Source: Morchella semilibera (taxonomy: Eukaryota > Ascomycota > Pezizomycetes > Pezizales > Morchellaceae). From it: DNA of 64,000 bases. This document shows, one piece after another, positions 23,546 to 33,470 of this stretch. A program made the translations under genes and the position numbers. The first letter of the stretch is position 1; each line of letters begins with the position of its first letter. Under the pieces are notes generated by a model. It saw only the letters and a list, made by a program, of their open reading frames with translations, searched no databases and had not been told where the DNA came from. The stretch covers positions 1,550,001-1,614,000 of the forward strand of contig WBVU01000009.1 of the NCBI GenBank assembly GCA_009192285.1. Reading direction: 5' to 3'.

Positions 23546-25391
23546 ACTGGCTGTTTATGCCTAAAGAGTGTTTGGTAAGGGATGAGATTGAGTGTCTGTG
23601 TGGTGAAGATGTGAAGATGTCGATGTGAAGTTGTGAGGTTGTGAAGTTGTGAAGTTTTGATGTTGACGGGAGAAAGTTCGTGGAAATACGTCAACACGTG
23701 ATGTGCAACGGATATCTCCGCGCGCCCACACTGTTGCTTTTGTCGCGAAAGCGATCATTTCCCCCATTTCCCTGATATTCTATGGAATTACACAAACTGC
23801 GGCTGCCCAGAGCCGCAGAATCCGTGGCTATGATAGCTAGCCTCGGGTATTCAAATTGTATTCCACCGCAAAGAGAATGCGTAGAGCCATAGTTGCTGGT
23901 TCTCTTGATCAACGTAATGATACATGTACACCGTGCAGCCCGCAAAATATTTAGTAAAAACAAAAAGCCAGCGGCAAAGTATCCCCGCATAGATATTAGC
24001 TTTGTGGGAATGAGGGATTAGATAGAACAAATAGTCAAACGCCAGGCTTCCAAAGGTATATATGGCGTCTGGGCCTGAGATCCTGTTTCGGAACCGGAAA
24101 TGTTAATAGGCACAGGAGACCCAACATGAAAAATATGGTCTCGGGATCCCCAATAGCTTCCCGTCGGAGCGCAAATGTAACAACCTGCCCATAGTCCTTT
24201 CTATCTTTAACCTGGGCGCGATAGTCTAAGGAGATTACATGTAGCCCACTCTAGTATTGATCTAGATTTCGAGGTTTTTCACAACGCATAGTCCAGATAT
24301 CACCAATCTCAAACAAAGAGCGTCCTTGCAATTGATATCTCTGATTACGTCGTAAATAGTAAGAGTTATTAATTTGTCGCAAAATACCAACTCTGTCTTT
24401 CATGCCTACCGTAAGTTTCTAGCAGTCAATTTCAGAGGTTTCATTCAGTTGTGCCCTCAAAGGATTTTGGTAGCTTTCCTCGATGGGATAACTCTTTACC
24501 GCAAGCCTGTTGGATATTCGTAGGCTCTTAGCCGCTCGCCTGCTCCCCATCCCGGCAGAGAAGTATCGGGCAGGGGAGTCCGCATCTATGCCAGATTAAT
24601 CATATACAACATTACCATGTTGTAACCAAGTATTGACTGATCACATCTTATCACTCGGGTCTTGGCAAATTAGGTACCAGATTTAACCTTCCCGATGCGA
24701 CGGTTTCACCAACCATGTCAATAATGCAGGGCCCCAAATACAGACTTCAAGTTCACCATGCCCTTAGTAAGTAATACAAGGTGCCTTCGGCAGATTATGG
24801 TTTCCAGAGGTACCGTGCGCGTGCCTCATAAGGCCATTGATTAAGTTTCCGGGGTACATTCGTACATAACATCAAGCGGTCTATATTCTTAGTCGGCTGC
24901 CGGTACAAGGTATCTAAAGGTATTATTTGTCGCCCTTGTTGCTCTTTTTCCACCTTAAAGCAACAGCCGAAGACGGATTTATTTGTTGCAGAACCTTTCC
25001 GGCGAGGGTTTTGTCCACTGCCTCAGGACTGCACACAACCGGTCAGGTGTATTTAGCTTTGTGGTGTCACTAGGTGTGCTCACTTTTATGAAGACGGGGC
25101 AACCTACCAGGTGAGATTGCAGGAGAGATTTTGAGCACCATGCTACGCTTGCTCATCATACCCGGTGTCCTAACATTTTTTTCCTCCCCACAAGGCGGGC
25201 CCAATTCAATAGTACTCACAGACACCAATACCTAGAAGGCTCTCTATGTCCCTTACGGGCAAATGTACTTACCCGTTATCTCGAGTTGCTCGGGATAGCA
25301 AAGGCAAACGAATCCCCCGGTGAAACCGTTGAGGAACCTATGTTTTGTCGTTTCCGCGGCGTCTCTCCTCGGAAGGCGCATCTAGACCCCA

Positions 25392-25508
25392 TGTACAGCG
25401 ACAGGTAATAAGTGATGGAACGCCCTGAGGTACAAACACCAAATGTTGGTGGGGTTTTACCAAAACAGGCATCACTGTGTTCCATCACTTATTACCTACC
25501 GCTGTACA
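25392..25508. mobile_element. 117-bp MITE-like element with 30-bp terminal inverted repeats
   Basis: The left arm 25392-25421 (core GGTAATAAGTGATGGAAC) and right arm 25479-25508 are complementary at 28 of 30 positions, with a 57-base centre. It is non-coding. The size and structure fit a miniature inverted-repeat element, but no target duplication is obvious. Confidence 0.65.
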
Positions 25509-25958
25509 GGCGTGCACGGCCTAAGCTACCACCTGAACGTTGTATCTCTAGATAATAAATGCCCTATTTCTTGAGAGGAATCGGTAGATAACGCTTTCGA
25601 CCCAGTACTGTGTCAGTCGTATGGCAAAGCAGACATAAAGCCTTCGAAAAACGAAGACCCCACAATCACTATAATAGAGGGTGGTCAATCTGGAAACTAA
25701 TTAAGTGCTTGTGTTTTGAAGTGGAATTCGTTTATTAAAAATCTGGTACTAAATATCTTAAGGGGTGTGCAGCAGTGAGGTTAGAGTAACTGTCAATAAC
25801 CGGTTACCCGGCACTGAAAGGCAAGGGTCCTTTCAAGCACCATGAATATAGGCTTAGAGAGGAGTTGAAAAGTTTTCTCTGGGCAAAGGTCTAGGTGCAG
25901 CAGGGTGACACCAAATGCTGTATGACCTCAAGGAACCGATTATCGGGCTTGTCTTTGA

Positions 25959-26072
25959 GGGGTACTGTCGTTCACGGGGGGTATTGACGGGTACTCATGG
26001 GTGTTGACGGAATGCAGGCAAAACTTGGCTTGGCTGTCTCTCTTTTGGCTTGTTCCGTGAACGACATCACCC
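25959..26072. mobile_element. inverted-repeat element with TGTCGTTCACGG arms
   Basis: The left arm near 25959-25977 and right arm near 26055-26072 share an 18-bp match with two differences (core GTCGTTCACGG). Internal direct repeats of TTGACGG lie at 25985-26010. No coding capacity. Confidence 0.5.
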
Positions 26073-26591
26073 GTTGATACGGCTTGCCGTTGGAGCAAAG
26101 GGAACAAAAACGCACGAATAGGTTTTTATTATTCAGTTCCTAACTAATATGGGCCACTCAATTGCTGATCAGCAACCGTCGAGAGGGAACTTAGGGACGA
26201 CTTCAATGAACTTTTGAGGCAAGACTGGTGTTACTGGCAAAAATACCTCGTTATTATCAAGCCAATCGTTTTGTACCCCGCTTTCCGCCCAGCCAGATTA
26301 AAATTGTTGATATAGACTACCGTAGTTAGAGTAGATGAGACCAGATGTTATTAGGAGTGCTTAGAAGAGGTGCAGATGCGTATCATAAGTCCTTCTCAAA
26401 GACACAGTTGGCACGGGCTCTTCCTCGGAGAACAGGAACACTCTCCTTTAAAGTACATACATGCAGGTACCTACATTTATCATACATGTAGTTATGTATC
26501 CATATGCTTATTAACTGGCCGAGTGATATTAAATGACGCCTAATAAAAAAGACGTATCCCGGTAAACTCTTACTAATTATGGTAAGGTTGC

Positions 26592-26616
26592 GGGGGGAGG
26601 GGGGGGGGGGGGGGGG
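26592..26616 (+). repeat. long G-run directly upstream of the THI5 TATA box
   Basis: Nearly uninterrupted guanines (a single A early in the run) end about 5 bp before TATATAAG. It could form a quadruplex or exclude nucleosomes. It could equally be an unstable homopolymer. Confidence 0.7.
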
Positions 26617-26620
26617 ACGG

Positions 26621-26628
26621 TATATAAG
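26621..26628 (+). promoter_or_regulatory. TATA box of THI5
   Basis: TATATAAG, followed after about 30 bp by a C/T-rich stretch suited to transcription initiation. Confidence 0.6.
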
Positions 26629-26713
26629 TTCTCTTGCCCCTCCTTCCTTCTTCCACCTCCTCCTACTCTTTCACACTCCAATCACTCAGACTCCTTTTGA
26701 AACGCTACAACAG

Positions 26714-26778
26714 GTTCGAGCTTTTGCATCATCCCACATCCCGATGGCAAGTAGAAACACCTTTACTAACTTTGATAG
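26714..26778 (+). other. possible first leader intron of THI5
   Basis: A perfect TACTAAC branch box at 26764-26770 is followed by GATAG at 26774-26778. The candidate donor GTTCGA at 26714 is weak, so the 5' end is uncertain. Confidence 0.35.
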
Positions 26779-26792
26779 ATAACCAACCCACA

Positions 26793-26846
26793 ATGTACGT
26801 CGGAGAATTCCACGGTGTCGACGGGGAAGGCAATGGGATCTTTTGA
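26793..26846 (+). other. 17-codon upstream ORF in the THI5 leader
   Basis: ATG 26793 to TGA 26844-26846, encoding a 17-residue peptide starting MYVGEF. The G of its ATG is also the first base of a good 5' splice site (GTACGT, 26795-26800). Splicing from there destroys the uORF start, while splicing from the later donor at 26869 keeps the uORF. This is the layout expected for thiamine control by alternative splicing. Confidence 0.6.
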
Positions 26847-27075
26847 AAGAATGCATCATATGGTCAAGGTAGCTATTATAGAAGAGCATTGCGGGTGTTC
26901 GGCCTCTTCCTTCAATCATTGGCCGCTCCTAGAGTGGTCAATGCGGGATGGTTGGGGCCGTTCTGAGATTATACCGTACAAGAACTTGATCTAGATAATT
27001 CTAGCGAAAGGAACATGCTTCTTCGTCCCCAACGGACCCCTTCTCGTGTAAGTCGAGGTTGCTGACTCGATTTAG
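26795..27075 (+). other. riboswitch-bearing leader intron with two 5' splice sites
   Basis: The acceptor is TTTAG at 27071-27075, with a CTGAC branch site at 27062-27066, four bases before the THI5 ATG. Two candidate donors are GTACGT at 26795 and GTAGCT at 26869. The TPP aptamer lies between the second donor and the acceptor. The bases after the second donor (AGCTATTATAG) are partly complementary to the aptamer stretch CTAGATAATTCTAGC. Confidence 0.6.
26938..27022 (+). ncRNA. TPP riboswitch aptamer (THI element)
   Basis: Binds thiamine pyrophosphate. It contains the family's invariant blocks in the right order: CTGAGA at 26963-26968 followed by TTATACC, ACTTGAT at 26984-26990, a CTAGATAATTCTAG hairpin (P4/P5 region) at 26991-27004, then GCGAAAGGA at about 27004-27012. 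The 3' part closely follows the pattern known for fungal NMT1/THI5 aptamers. The exact limits of the P1 stem were not folded, so the ends are approximate. The location inside a leader intron of THI5 is the classic fungal arrangement. Confidence 0.88.
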
Positions 27076-27079
27076 AACC

Positions 27080-28357
27080 ATGTCTACTGACAAGATTACC
27101 TTCCTTCTTAACTGGCATGCCACCCCCTACCATGCCCCAGTCTTCCTTGCCCAGAAGTTGGGATACTTCAAGGAAGAGGGTATCTCAGTTGCTCTCCTTG
27201 AGCCCAATGACCCATCAGGTAATACTCATAAGTGTCAATTGGCGTGCATCAGAAAATTGACGTAAAATAGATGTCACCGAGATCATCGGCAGCAACAAGA
27301 TCGACATGGGTTTCAAGGCCATGATCCACACCCTTGCCGGAAAGGCCCGTGGATTCCCCATCCAATCCATTGGATCTCTTCTTGACGAGCCCTTCACTGG
27401 TGTTGTCTACCTCAAGTCCAGTGGTATCACCACTGACTTCAAGTCCCTCTACGGAAAGCGTATTGGATACGTCGGAGAGTTCGGGAAGGTAGGATAACCC
27501 TGAAACTAAATTCAATTTGCGCAATTGCTAATTAATCGTGTCTCTAGATCCAAATCGATGAGCTCACCAAGCACTACGGAATGACCCCCGGCGATTACAC
27601 CGCCATCCGCTGCGGAATGAACGTCTCCAAGGCTATCATCAACGGTGACATTGATGCCGGGATTGGTCTTGAGAACGTCCAGATGGTCGAGCTTGAGGAG
27701 TGGCTCTCTTCCCAGGGACGCCCCAAGGACGACGTCCAGATGCTCCGTATCGATGAGCTCGCTGAGCTCGGATGCTGCTGCTTCTGCTCAATCCTCTACA
27801 TTGGTTTGTTACCTCTGAACAACAGCCAAGTGTGCAGATTGTGCTAACAAGTTTGTCTGTCTGTAGCCAACGAGCAGTTCATTGCCGCCAACCCCGAGAA
27901 GGTCAAGGCTTTCATGAGGGCTTGCAAGAAGGCCACCGATTTTGTCCTTGCCGAGCCCGAGAAGGCTTACGCCGAATACATCGACATGAAGCCCATCATG
28001 GGAACCACCCTCAACCGCAAGATCTTCGAGCGTTCATTCGCCTACTTCTCCAAGGACCTTCAGAACGTCAAGCGTGACTGGGTTAGTGAACCACACACTC
28101 CCCCCTCAGCTGTACAGGAGATATTAACCACCCTGTAGACCAAGGTCACCAACTACGGAAAGCGCCTCGAGGTTCTCCCCACTGACTACCAGCCAAACTA
28201 CACCAATGAGTTCCTCACCTGGCCTTTGGAGGGCGAGTCTGCCGACCCTCTCGGCGACCAGAAGAGGATGGCTGCCCACCAGGCCGCCATTGCCCAGAAC
28301 GGTGGATGCAGGAGGTGTGGTGATGCCGTTGCCCCGGCCAGCTTGGTTTCCGCCTAG
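27080..28357 (+). CDS. THI5: 4-amino-5-hydroxymethyl-2-methylpyrimidine phosphate synthase (thiamine biosynthesis)
   Basis: Makes the thiamine pyrimidine (HMP-P) from PLP and a histidine of the enzyme itself; single-turnover enzyme of the THI5/NMT1 family. Exons are 27080-27218, 27271-27488, 27548-27803, 27867-28081 and 28139-28357, giving 348 aa against 340 in yeast Thi5. The PLP-binding Lys62 and the donor His66 are present in [15 protein letters not shown] at the same positions as in yeast. The CCCFC iron-binding motif lies at 195-199. Other family blocks are [48 protein letters not shown] and [13 protein letters not shown]. The C-terminus has an extra ~10-residue tail with CRRC. The start is fixed by the short distance from the leader acceptor. 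Expression is probably repressed by TPP through the leader riboswitch. Confidence 0.97.
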
Positions 28358-29412
28358 ATAGTAACTAGTTTTTTTTTTTAAAAAAAGAGACTGATTGCTT
28401 ATGGTCAGATGGATTATTCAATTAAATTTTTTTTTTGATCAAGTCTGTGCGCTGAGAGTGCGGAATTGAGTTGTGACCAAACATAGCCCAGTTCACAAGA
28501 CCTGCCTGCCCCATGATTATCATACAGTGTGCCTAGGTAGGGGCAATTGGATGTAATCCAATTTCCGGGTTTAAAACAGTACACGTGCAAACCAAACCAA
28601 TATTTAAAACTCGAAGATGATCCCTACATGTATATAGAATAGGACCGGGTGTAGTGGTATATACCAGGATAATGAAAAATAATTCTCCGAGCTTAAACTC
28701 TTATCCCCAGATCGCAATGTCTTCGACTAATGTCCGGCCGTCCGGAATCCGGCTCGTCCGACTAACTAATCCGAAAAAAACAAACAAAACTAACAACTGG
28801 ACAAAGGCTAGGCGGTTGGTCTCTTATCTGTTATCGGTAGACTACATCCTCTCGAAACCCCCACGCTTGATGATTGGTACCCTCTGTAGATAACCAGCCT
28901 GAAGATCTGCTAAATACGACAAAACCTTGAGCGCTCGGTGCCAACTATGACTTCAGTAGGGTCAATAGTAAGATATGCGTTATATTATATGCCATTCCTT
29001 AATTGAGCCGTAATATGCGTCAAAATGTAGCGAATGTGACATCCCACAAGTATCAGTATCATTCAAATACGTAAAACAAACAAAAAAAGGCCATCGCTAG
29101 TTCTCATAGGACATTACCAAGCGACACGAAGATTGACTCTTGACTCCGTAACCATGCTTGTAACTCGTTACTCCAGAAAGAAAATCCAAGGAAGAATTGC
29201 AGCTAAGAAACTTATATCTAGCGAAAAAGCGGTTGTTCCTCTTTACCCCTCCATGCCCATACAACAGGGAGGATACAAACGCCCGAAAAAAAGGATAAGG
29301 AATAATATGAATACATGATAAAGTTAACCGCCCTTACCCACCCCCTAGACTAGAAACACTAAAGATAAAGGAGATGTGTGAATTTTAAAGATAATGTCTT
29401 CTTAGTACTCGA
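28358..29412. other. gene-free spacer between convergent THI5 and AMPK beta genes
   Basis: About 1.05 kb. A/T-runs just after the THI5 stop (28366-28440) probably mark its poly(A) region. The rest has no supported gene. Short ORFs at 28654-28893 and 29133-29318 lack coding character. Confidence 0.6.
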
Positions 29413-30896
29413 TCATTCGGTGGTAGCCTTGTACAAGATTGTCGTCACATACTAAGGGTTCGCACAATTAGTCTATTTTCAATCGTTGGTATTCTATCAA
29501 AACTTACCTTCTTCCTGTATCTCGTAGTAGCGCTCACAGCAAGAACCTGTTGTTTGATGCTGCTCGTGGCAAGGTGATTCAACACTACATGGTTTGGAAT
29601 GCCCAATACACTGGCATCATCCTTCATTGCACCATTTGTGTTCAAGATGACCTTCTGAAGCATCATTGGCAGACTCGGGGGTGCTGGTATATCACCCTCA
29701 TTTGTTCCGATCTTCCTTCCATGGTCCTCATCATCGCCATACCCGTCGATAAAGTCCCTGAGAAAGCCGGGTATCTCGTTGGTGTAACGTTTATTGGTTT
29801 TTACGAGTCCAGCCATGATGTTTTGCTGATGTGGAGGGTGGTCTGTGTGGTGATGACCGTGGGGGTGAGCATTTGGTGAATTAAGGGATTCCGGCGTCAG
29901 TTGACGGCCAAGCGGAGGCATGTCGTCGGCATTGACCTCAAGGTAGTTGACAAGGATTCCGGTATGATCGACAGCGGTAGGAAGAGCATCGGATGTGCGC
30001 ATATCCCCGTCGACGATGAATTTAAGGTGATGTGTTCCGGGGGGGAGGGGAACGACAGCCGACCAGTTGTCATCGTTTGCGCTAGGAGACGGGGGAGGAG
30101 AGTTTAGCATATGGGGTTTTGAGGCAGATCTCCACATGTCGATGTGTATAAGAGGGAATGGGGTGAAGGGAGTGAGGATATAAGGGCAGAAGAACGTACC
30201 TTCTACTTAGTTTGAAGCGTTTTCTCCAGTTGGAAAAAGTCCCGGTAACATATACCCTGTCTTCACCGACATGTGGCCATTGTATAAGCGTGGGAATCGT
30301 CCTGGTATCCGCTACATCGACATCGTCCTCATCGATAGTAGCCGTCGATGCCATGCTGCCTCTCCTCGGCATTCCATCCGCACTCACTCCACCAGCCACA
30401 GGCGGCGGCAGCGCAGACCCTGGAGGAATATCATCATTACCGGCTGCCCTACCAGAAGCAATTGTTAACGGTGTACTTGGTGCCGTCTGTCTTGTGGGGA
30501 CCAAAATGGGAGCCTTCGATGAGGTGTCAGCATCATCGAGCTTGGGGGCCCAATTTGCGTTCGCCCCAGGCCCGGAAATAGTCTCGGCGATGCTTTCCCT
30601 GCGGGAATACCTGGGATCGGGACTCCGTGCGGATAAATGATCCTCGCCTTGCGGCCCACCAGCGGGTAGGGACGTGGGCTGGTGCCTTACGGAAGCAAGG
30701 GGCTGAAGGCTATTCCTTCGACCACTTTTAGTCCGGGACGCGTCAGACGCGTTAGAGACGGCACGAGAAGGAAGGTTAGCTGTAGGCGGAGATGATTGTG
30801 CGGAGGTAGGGGAGGAGTGTGATTGATGGTGGAACAGATGATGGTGATGCTGATACGCCTGTGGAGGCTGCTGCTGTTGTTGCTGCTGTTGCTGAG

Positions 30897-30927
<31 letters not shown>

Positions 30928-30954
30928 CGGGGGACGGGAGGGGTTATTGCCCAT
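29413..30954 (-). CDS. SIP2: AMPK/Snf1 kinase beta subunit
   Basis: Beta (scaffold) subunit of the Snf1/AMPK energy-sensing kinase, joining the catalytic and gamma subunits. On the minus strand the exons are 30954-30200, 30081-29508 and 29451-29413, giving 455 aa. The N-terminus MGNNPSRPP has the glycine-2 of an N-myristoylation signal, as in yeast Sip2. A poly-Gln tract coded by CAG/CAA repeats follows. A carbohydrate-binding (CBM48/GBD) region near residues 222-300 includes VYVTGTFSNWRKRFKLSR and PPGTHHLKFIVDGDM. The C-terminal ASC domain contains EIPGFLRDF, IPNHVVLNHLATSSIKQQVL and TRYRKK|YVTTILYKATTE. The last exon codes for only 12 residues after a 56-nt intron; without it the conserved C-terminus is lost. 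The paralogue name (SIP1/SIP2/GAL83) cannot be distinguished. Confidence 0.95.
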
Positions 30955-31640
30955 GGTTCCTTCGTTGCAGCGGGGTGGTGGGGGGGGTCTATTCCGTGGT
31001 AGGCTGAAGGGAATGCTTGATAAGACCTATCCCGAAGTTGGTGATATTTGGGATTTAGAGGCTGGTGCTAGGGATAACAGATGTGATGGGATGGACGATT
31101 ATAGTGATGATGCAGGTATGTAGATTAGGCCAAGGTAGGTAGGTGTGTCACGACGTTGAGATGGAGGTGGAGGGATGGAGAGGGGGGGGGGGAGGGAGTG
31201 GTTGTTGCTAGTACTCAAGTGGTGGAAACAAACGTAATGCGAGTAACGAAAAGAGTGAGAGCTCTTAATTAATTGTCGATTAGATACATTTCTAGGGCGA
31301 TGGCTGTAGCAGCAAACTTCAGTGCATGCATTAAAAGTATATGAGATAACAAAAACTAACTCTTGCAGCTGTATTGATATTGATTTCCACCTCATTCTGT
31401 ATGGGCCTGTTAATGAGAAGAAGTTACACTGCGTGATAGTAAGGCTGCCAAATGTGCTGCTACTATAGTACATACATACATGTATACCTACATGTATCAG
31501 ACTTCGGTACTTTTGCTGTTGATTGCTCTGAAAGCTACAAGGCTGGGGAATCCCATACTAGAAAGAATAACCAGGGCAGTCGTAATTCTAGCTAGAGTTC
31601 TTCAGTGATGTGCTACGGCAGATATATGTATGTGTGCAGT
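30955..31640. other. upstream region of the AMPK beta gene, up to the LINE insertion
   Basis: About 690 bp with G-runs at 30975 and 31184, TACATGTA copies near 31470-31500 and no supported gene. It holds the promoter of the minus-strand AMPK beta gene. Confidence 0.55.
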
Positions 31641-31657
31641 GCAGAGTAGGTACACTA
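31641..31657 (+). repeat. left target-site duplication of the LINE
   Basis: GCAGAGTAGGTACACTA, 17 bp, repeated exactly at 33454-33470 directly after the poly(A) tail. Confidence 0.95.
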
Positions 31658-33237
31658 CGTTCTCAAAACCTTACGTTCTCAAAACCTCGCTAAAAGACAT
31701 TATGGAAAAAGCACATGTTCCAAAATATATCGTCAACTGGGTTCTGTCCTTTATGTCTGACAGATATATTACACTTCTTTATAAAGGGTCTCCAAAGGTG
31801 GCCTGCCCTATACAAGTCGGCGTCCCACAAGGATCACCAATCTCCCCACTCCTCTTTCTTATATATATTAGTTTTCTACATAATCACGATCCGCACCCAG
31901 GCATATCACTCTCCTATGTCGATGACTTAGCGATAACAATAGGATCACAATCCTATCAACAAAATGTTACGATTCTGACCCAACACTACAATAAGCTAAT
32001 TCAGTTAGCACATCCCCACAATATTTTCTTCTCAGTTACAAAAACCGATCTAATCCACTGGAGAACCCCCAGAGATCGCTCTCAAATATGCTATTTGCCA
32101 ATCAGTCTAGAGGGTCAAATAATCCAACCCTCTAGTCAGGTAAAATGGATAGGTTTTTGGCTGACCCCCTCACTCAACCCCAACGAACACTACAAACGAA
32201 GACTTGCCGCAGCAAGAGCCGCCTTCGGTATAATCCAACGCTTTTCCTCTGCAGGGAAAGGCCTGTCATCACAGAACTGCAGAAAAATCGCCCTCATGGC
32301 GATAAGACCTATGCTCACATACGGAGGCGCAGTCCTCACCCCAACATCAGCAATTAAAGAAATGAATACATTTTGGAACTCAGTTCTCCGATGGACTACA
32401 GGGTGCTTTAGATCCACGAACCAACGCGCACTATGGGCAGAAGCCGGCTCACCCCCACTAGACCTCTATCTACACTTCCTGAAATGCAAATATGCTATCA
32501 GAATCCTACAAGCCCCCCCCATGGCCAATCCGGTCACGGGTAGGACCTCGCAATCCTTCCCCACTATATCACCTGATAGATTCTATACCCACGCACTACT
32601 ATTAAAAGCACTACCCAATCCCCCCAAGAAATGGAACTCCAATGCAATCAAAGGAGTTAATCACCTCCCCATCGAACACCTTTGCTCAATTATCAGACCG
32701 CTCATCGAAGAAGGCGTCCCCCCCAATAAAATGGCCGCCAGAGCAAAGTCCCAACTCATAGCCAATTGGAATTACCACTACCCACCACCAGCCTACTACC
32801 CATACCCCCTAACAACCACGCCGCCCTTTTTTACCAATCTACACAAATTTGTCGCATCTCGTATACACCAAATGAGAGCAGGCAAGAGCTACCTACGCGG
32901 ACAAAAATCATGGATTAATATTCACCTCCCCTCTCTATGTACCAGATGTAATCTGGAAGATGAGACACCCTCACATATTATTCTGAGATGTCCGAAGATT
33001 GAAAATCTCAGGCCATCGGAAATCGCCTCCGCCACCTCTCTCTCAGAGATTTGGACAAACCCACACCTCTCCACAATTCTTAGCGGCTTTATCGTAACCG
33101 CGAGAATTAACTACCCAATCCCACACGAGATTTCGCCCCCACATTCAGGGACATCAATTTCTACTTTGACCACAATGTCCACAACCGAATCACAAATACT
33201 GGGACTCCCATTCGACCCAATATACGCGTCCTAAAAA
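31658..33237 (+). pseudogene. LINE ORF2 fragment: reverse transcriptase C-terminal part with zinc knuckle
   Basis: The frame is open through the left target duplication to TAA near 33232-33234, about 525 codons within the element. Reverse transcriptase motifs are VGVPQGSPISPLLFLIYI (near 31830) and the catalytic YVDD at 31915-31926. Further on are WIGFWLTPSLNP and the thumb-like GGAVLTPTSA...RWTTGCFRSTNQRALW. No RNase H motif is visible. A zinc knuckle of the form CX2CX8HX4C lies at 32938-32991, as in many LINE ORF2 C-termini. The endonuclease and the first RT motifs are missing, so the element cannot move by itself. Codon use is AT-richer than the neighbouring genes. Confidence 0.9.
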
Positions 33238-33415
33238 GTCCTACTGAAGGCATCGGCCCCAGGCCACTTTATTTCTTATGTTTATTTTTGCTATGTTGGA
33301 GTTGGTTTTGATTTATTTTCTTTAAGGGGATAGTCGAGTTGCGGAGGCACAGAGGTTTTTTATGCCATAGTTTTAACTTTATGCAATGTTTTGTACCTTA
33401 AAACAAATACAACTG

Positions 33416-33453
<38 letters not shown>
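31658..33453 (+). mobile_element. 5'-truncated non-LTR retrotransposon (LINE)
   Basis: About 1.8 kb bounded by an exact 17-bp target duplication and ending in about 33 A residues (33421-33453). It codes for the 3' part of a LINE ORF2 and lacks the endonuclease and the front of the reverse transcriptase. The tail is long and the frame is intact, so the insertion is young. A 16-bp tandem duplication at its 5' end (CGTTCTCAAAACCTT unit at 31658 and again at 31674) marks the junction. Confidence 0.95.
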
Positions 33454-33454
<1 letters not shown>

Positions 33455-33470
33455 CAGAGTAGGTACACTA
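33454..33470 (+). repeat. right target-site duplication of the LINE
   Basis: Exact copy of 31641-31657. It continues into TGTACTCTACTCTGC, so the original target was part of an imperfect palindrome. Confidence 0.95.

Larger units (their letters stand above)
23546..26620. other. gene-poor spacer with small inverted-repeat elements
   Basis: About 3 kb with no supported gene. The part near 23546-23760 must hold the BRE2 promoter. The rest is unique-looking AT/GC-balanced sequence with two hairpin elements (25392-25508 and 25959-26072) and a CGAGTGATA-type motif in reverse orientation at about 24650. A GCAGG-TACCTACAT/TACATGTA cluster lies near 26455-26490. Confidence 0.6.
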
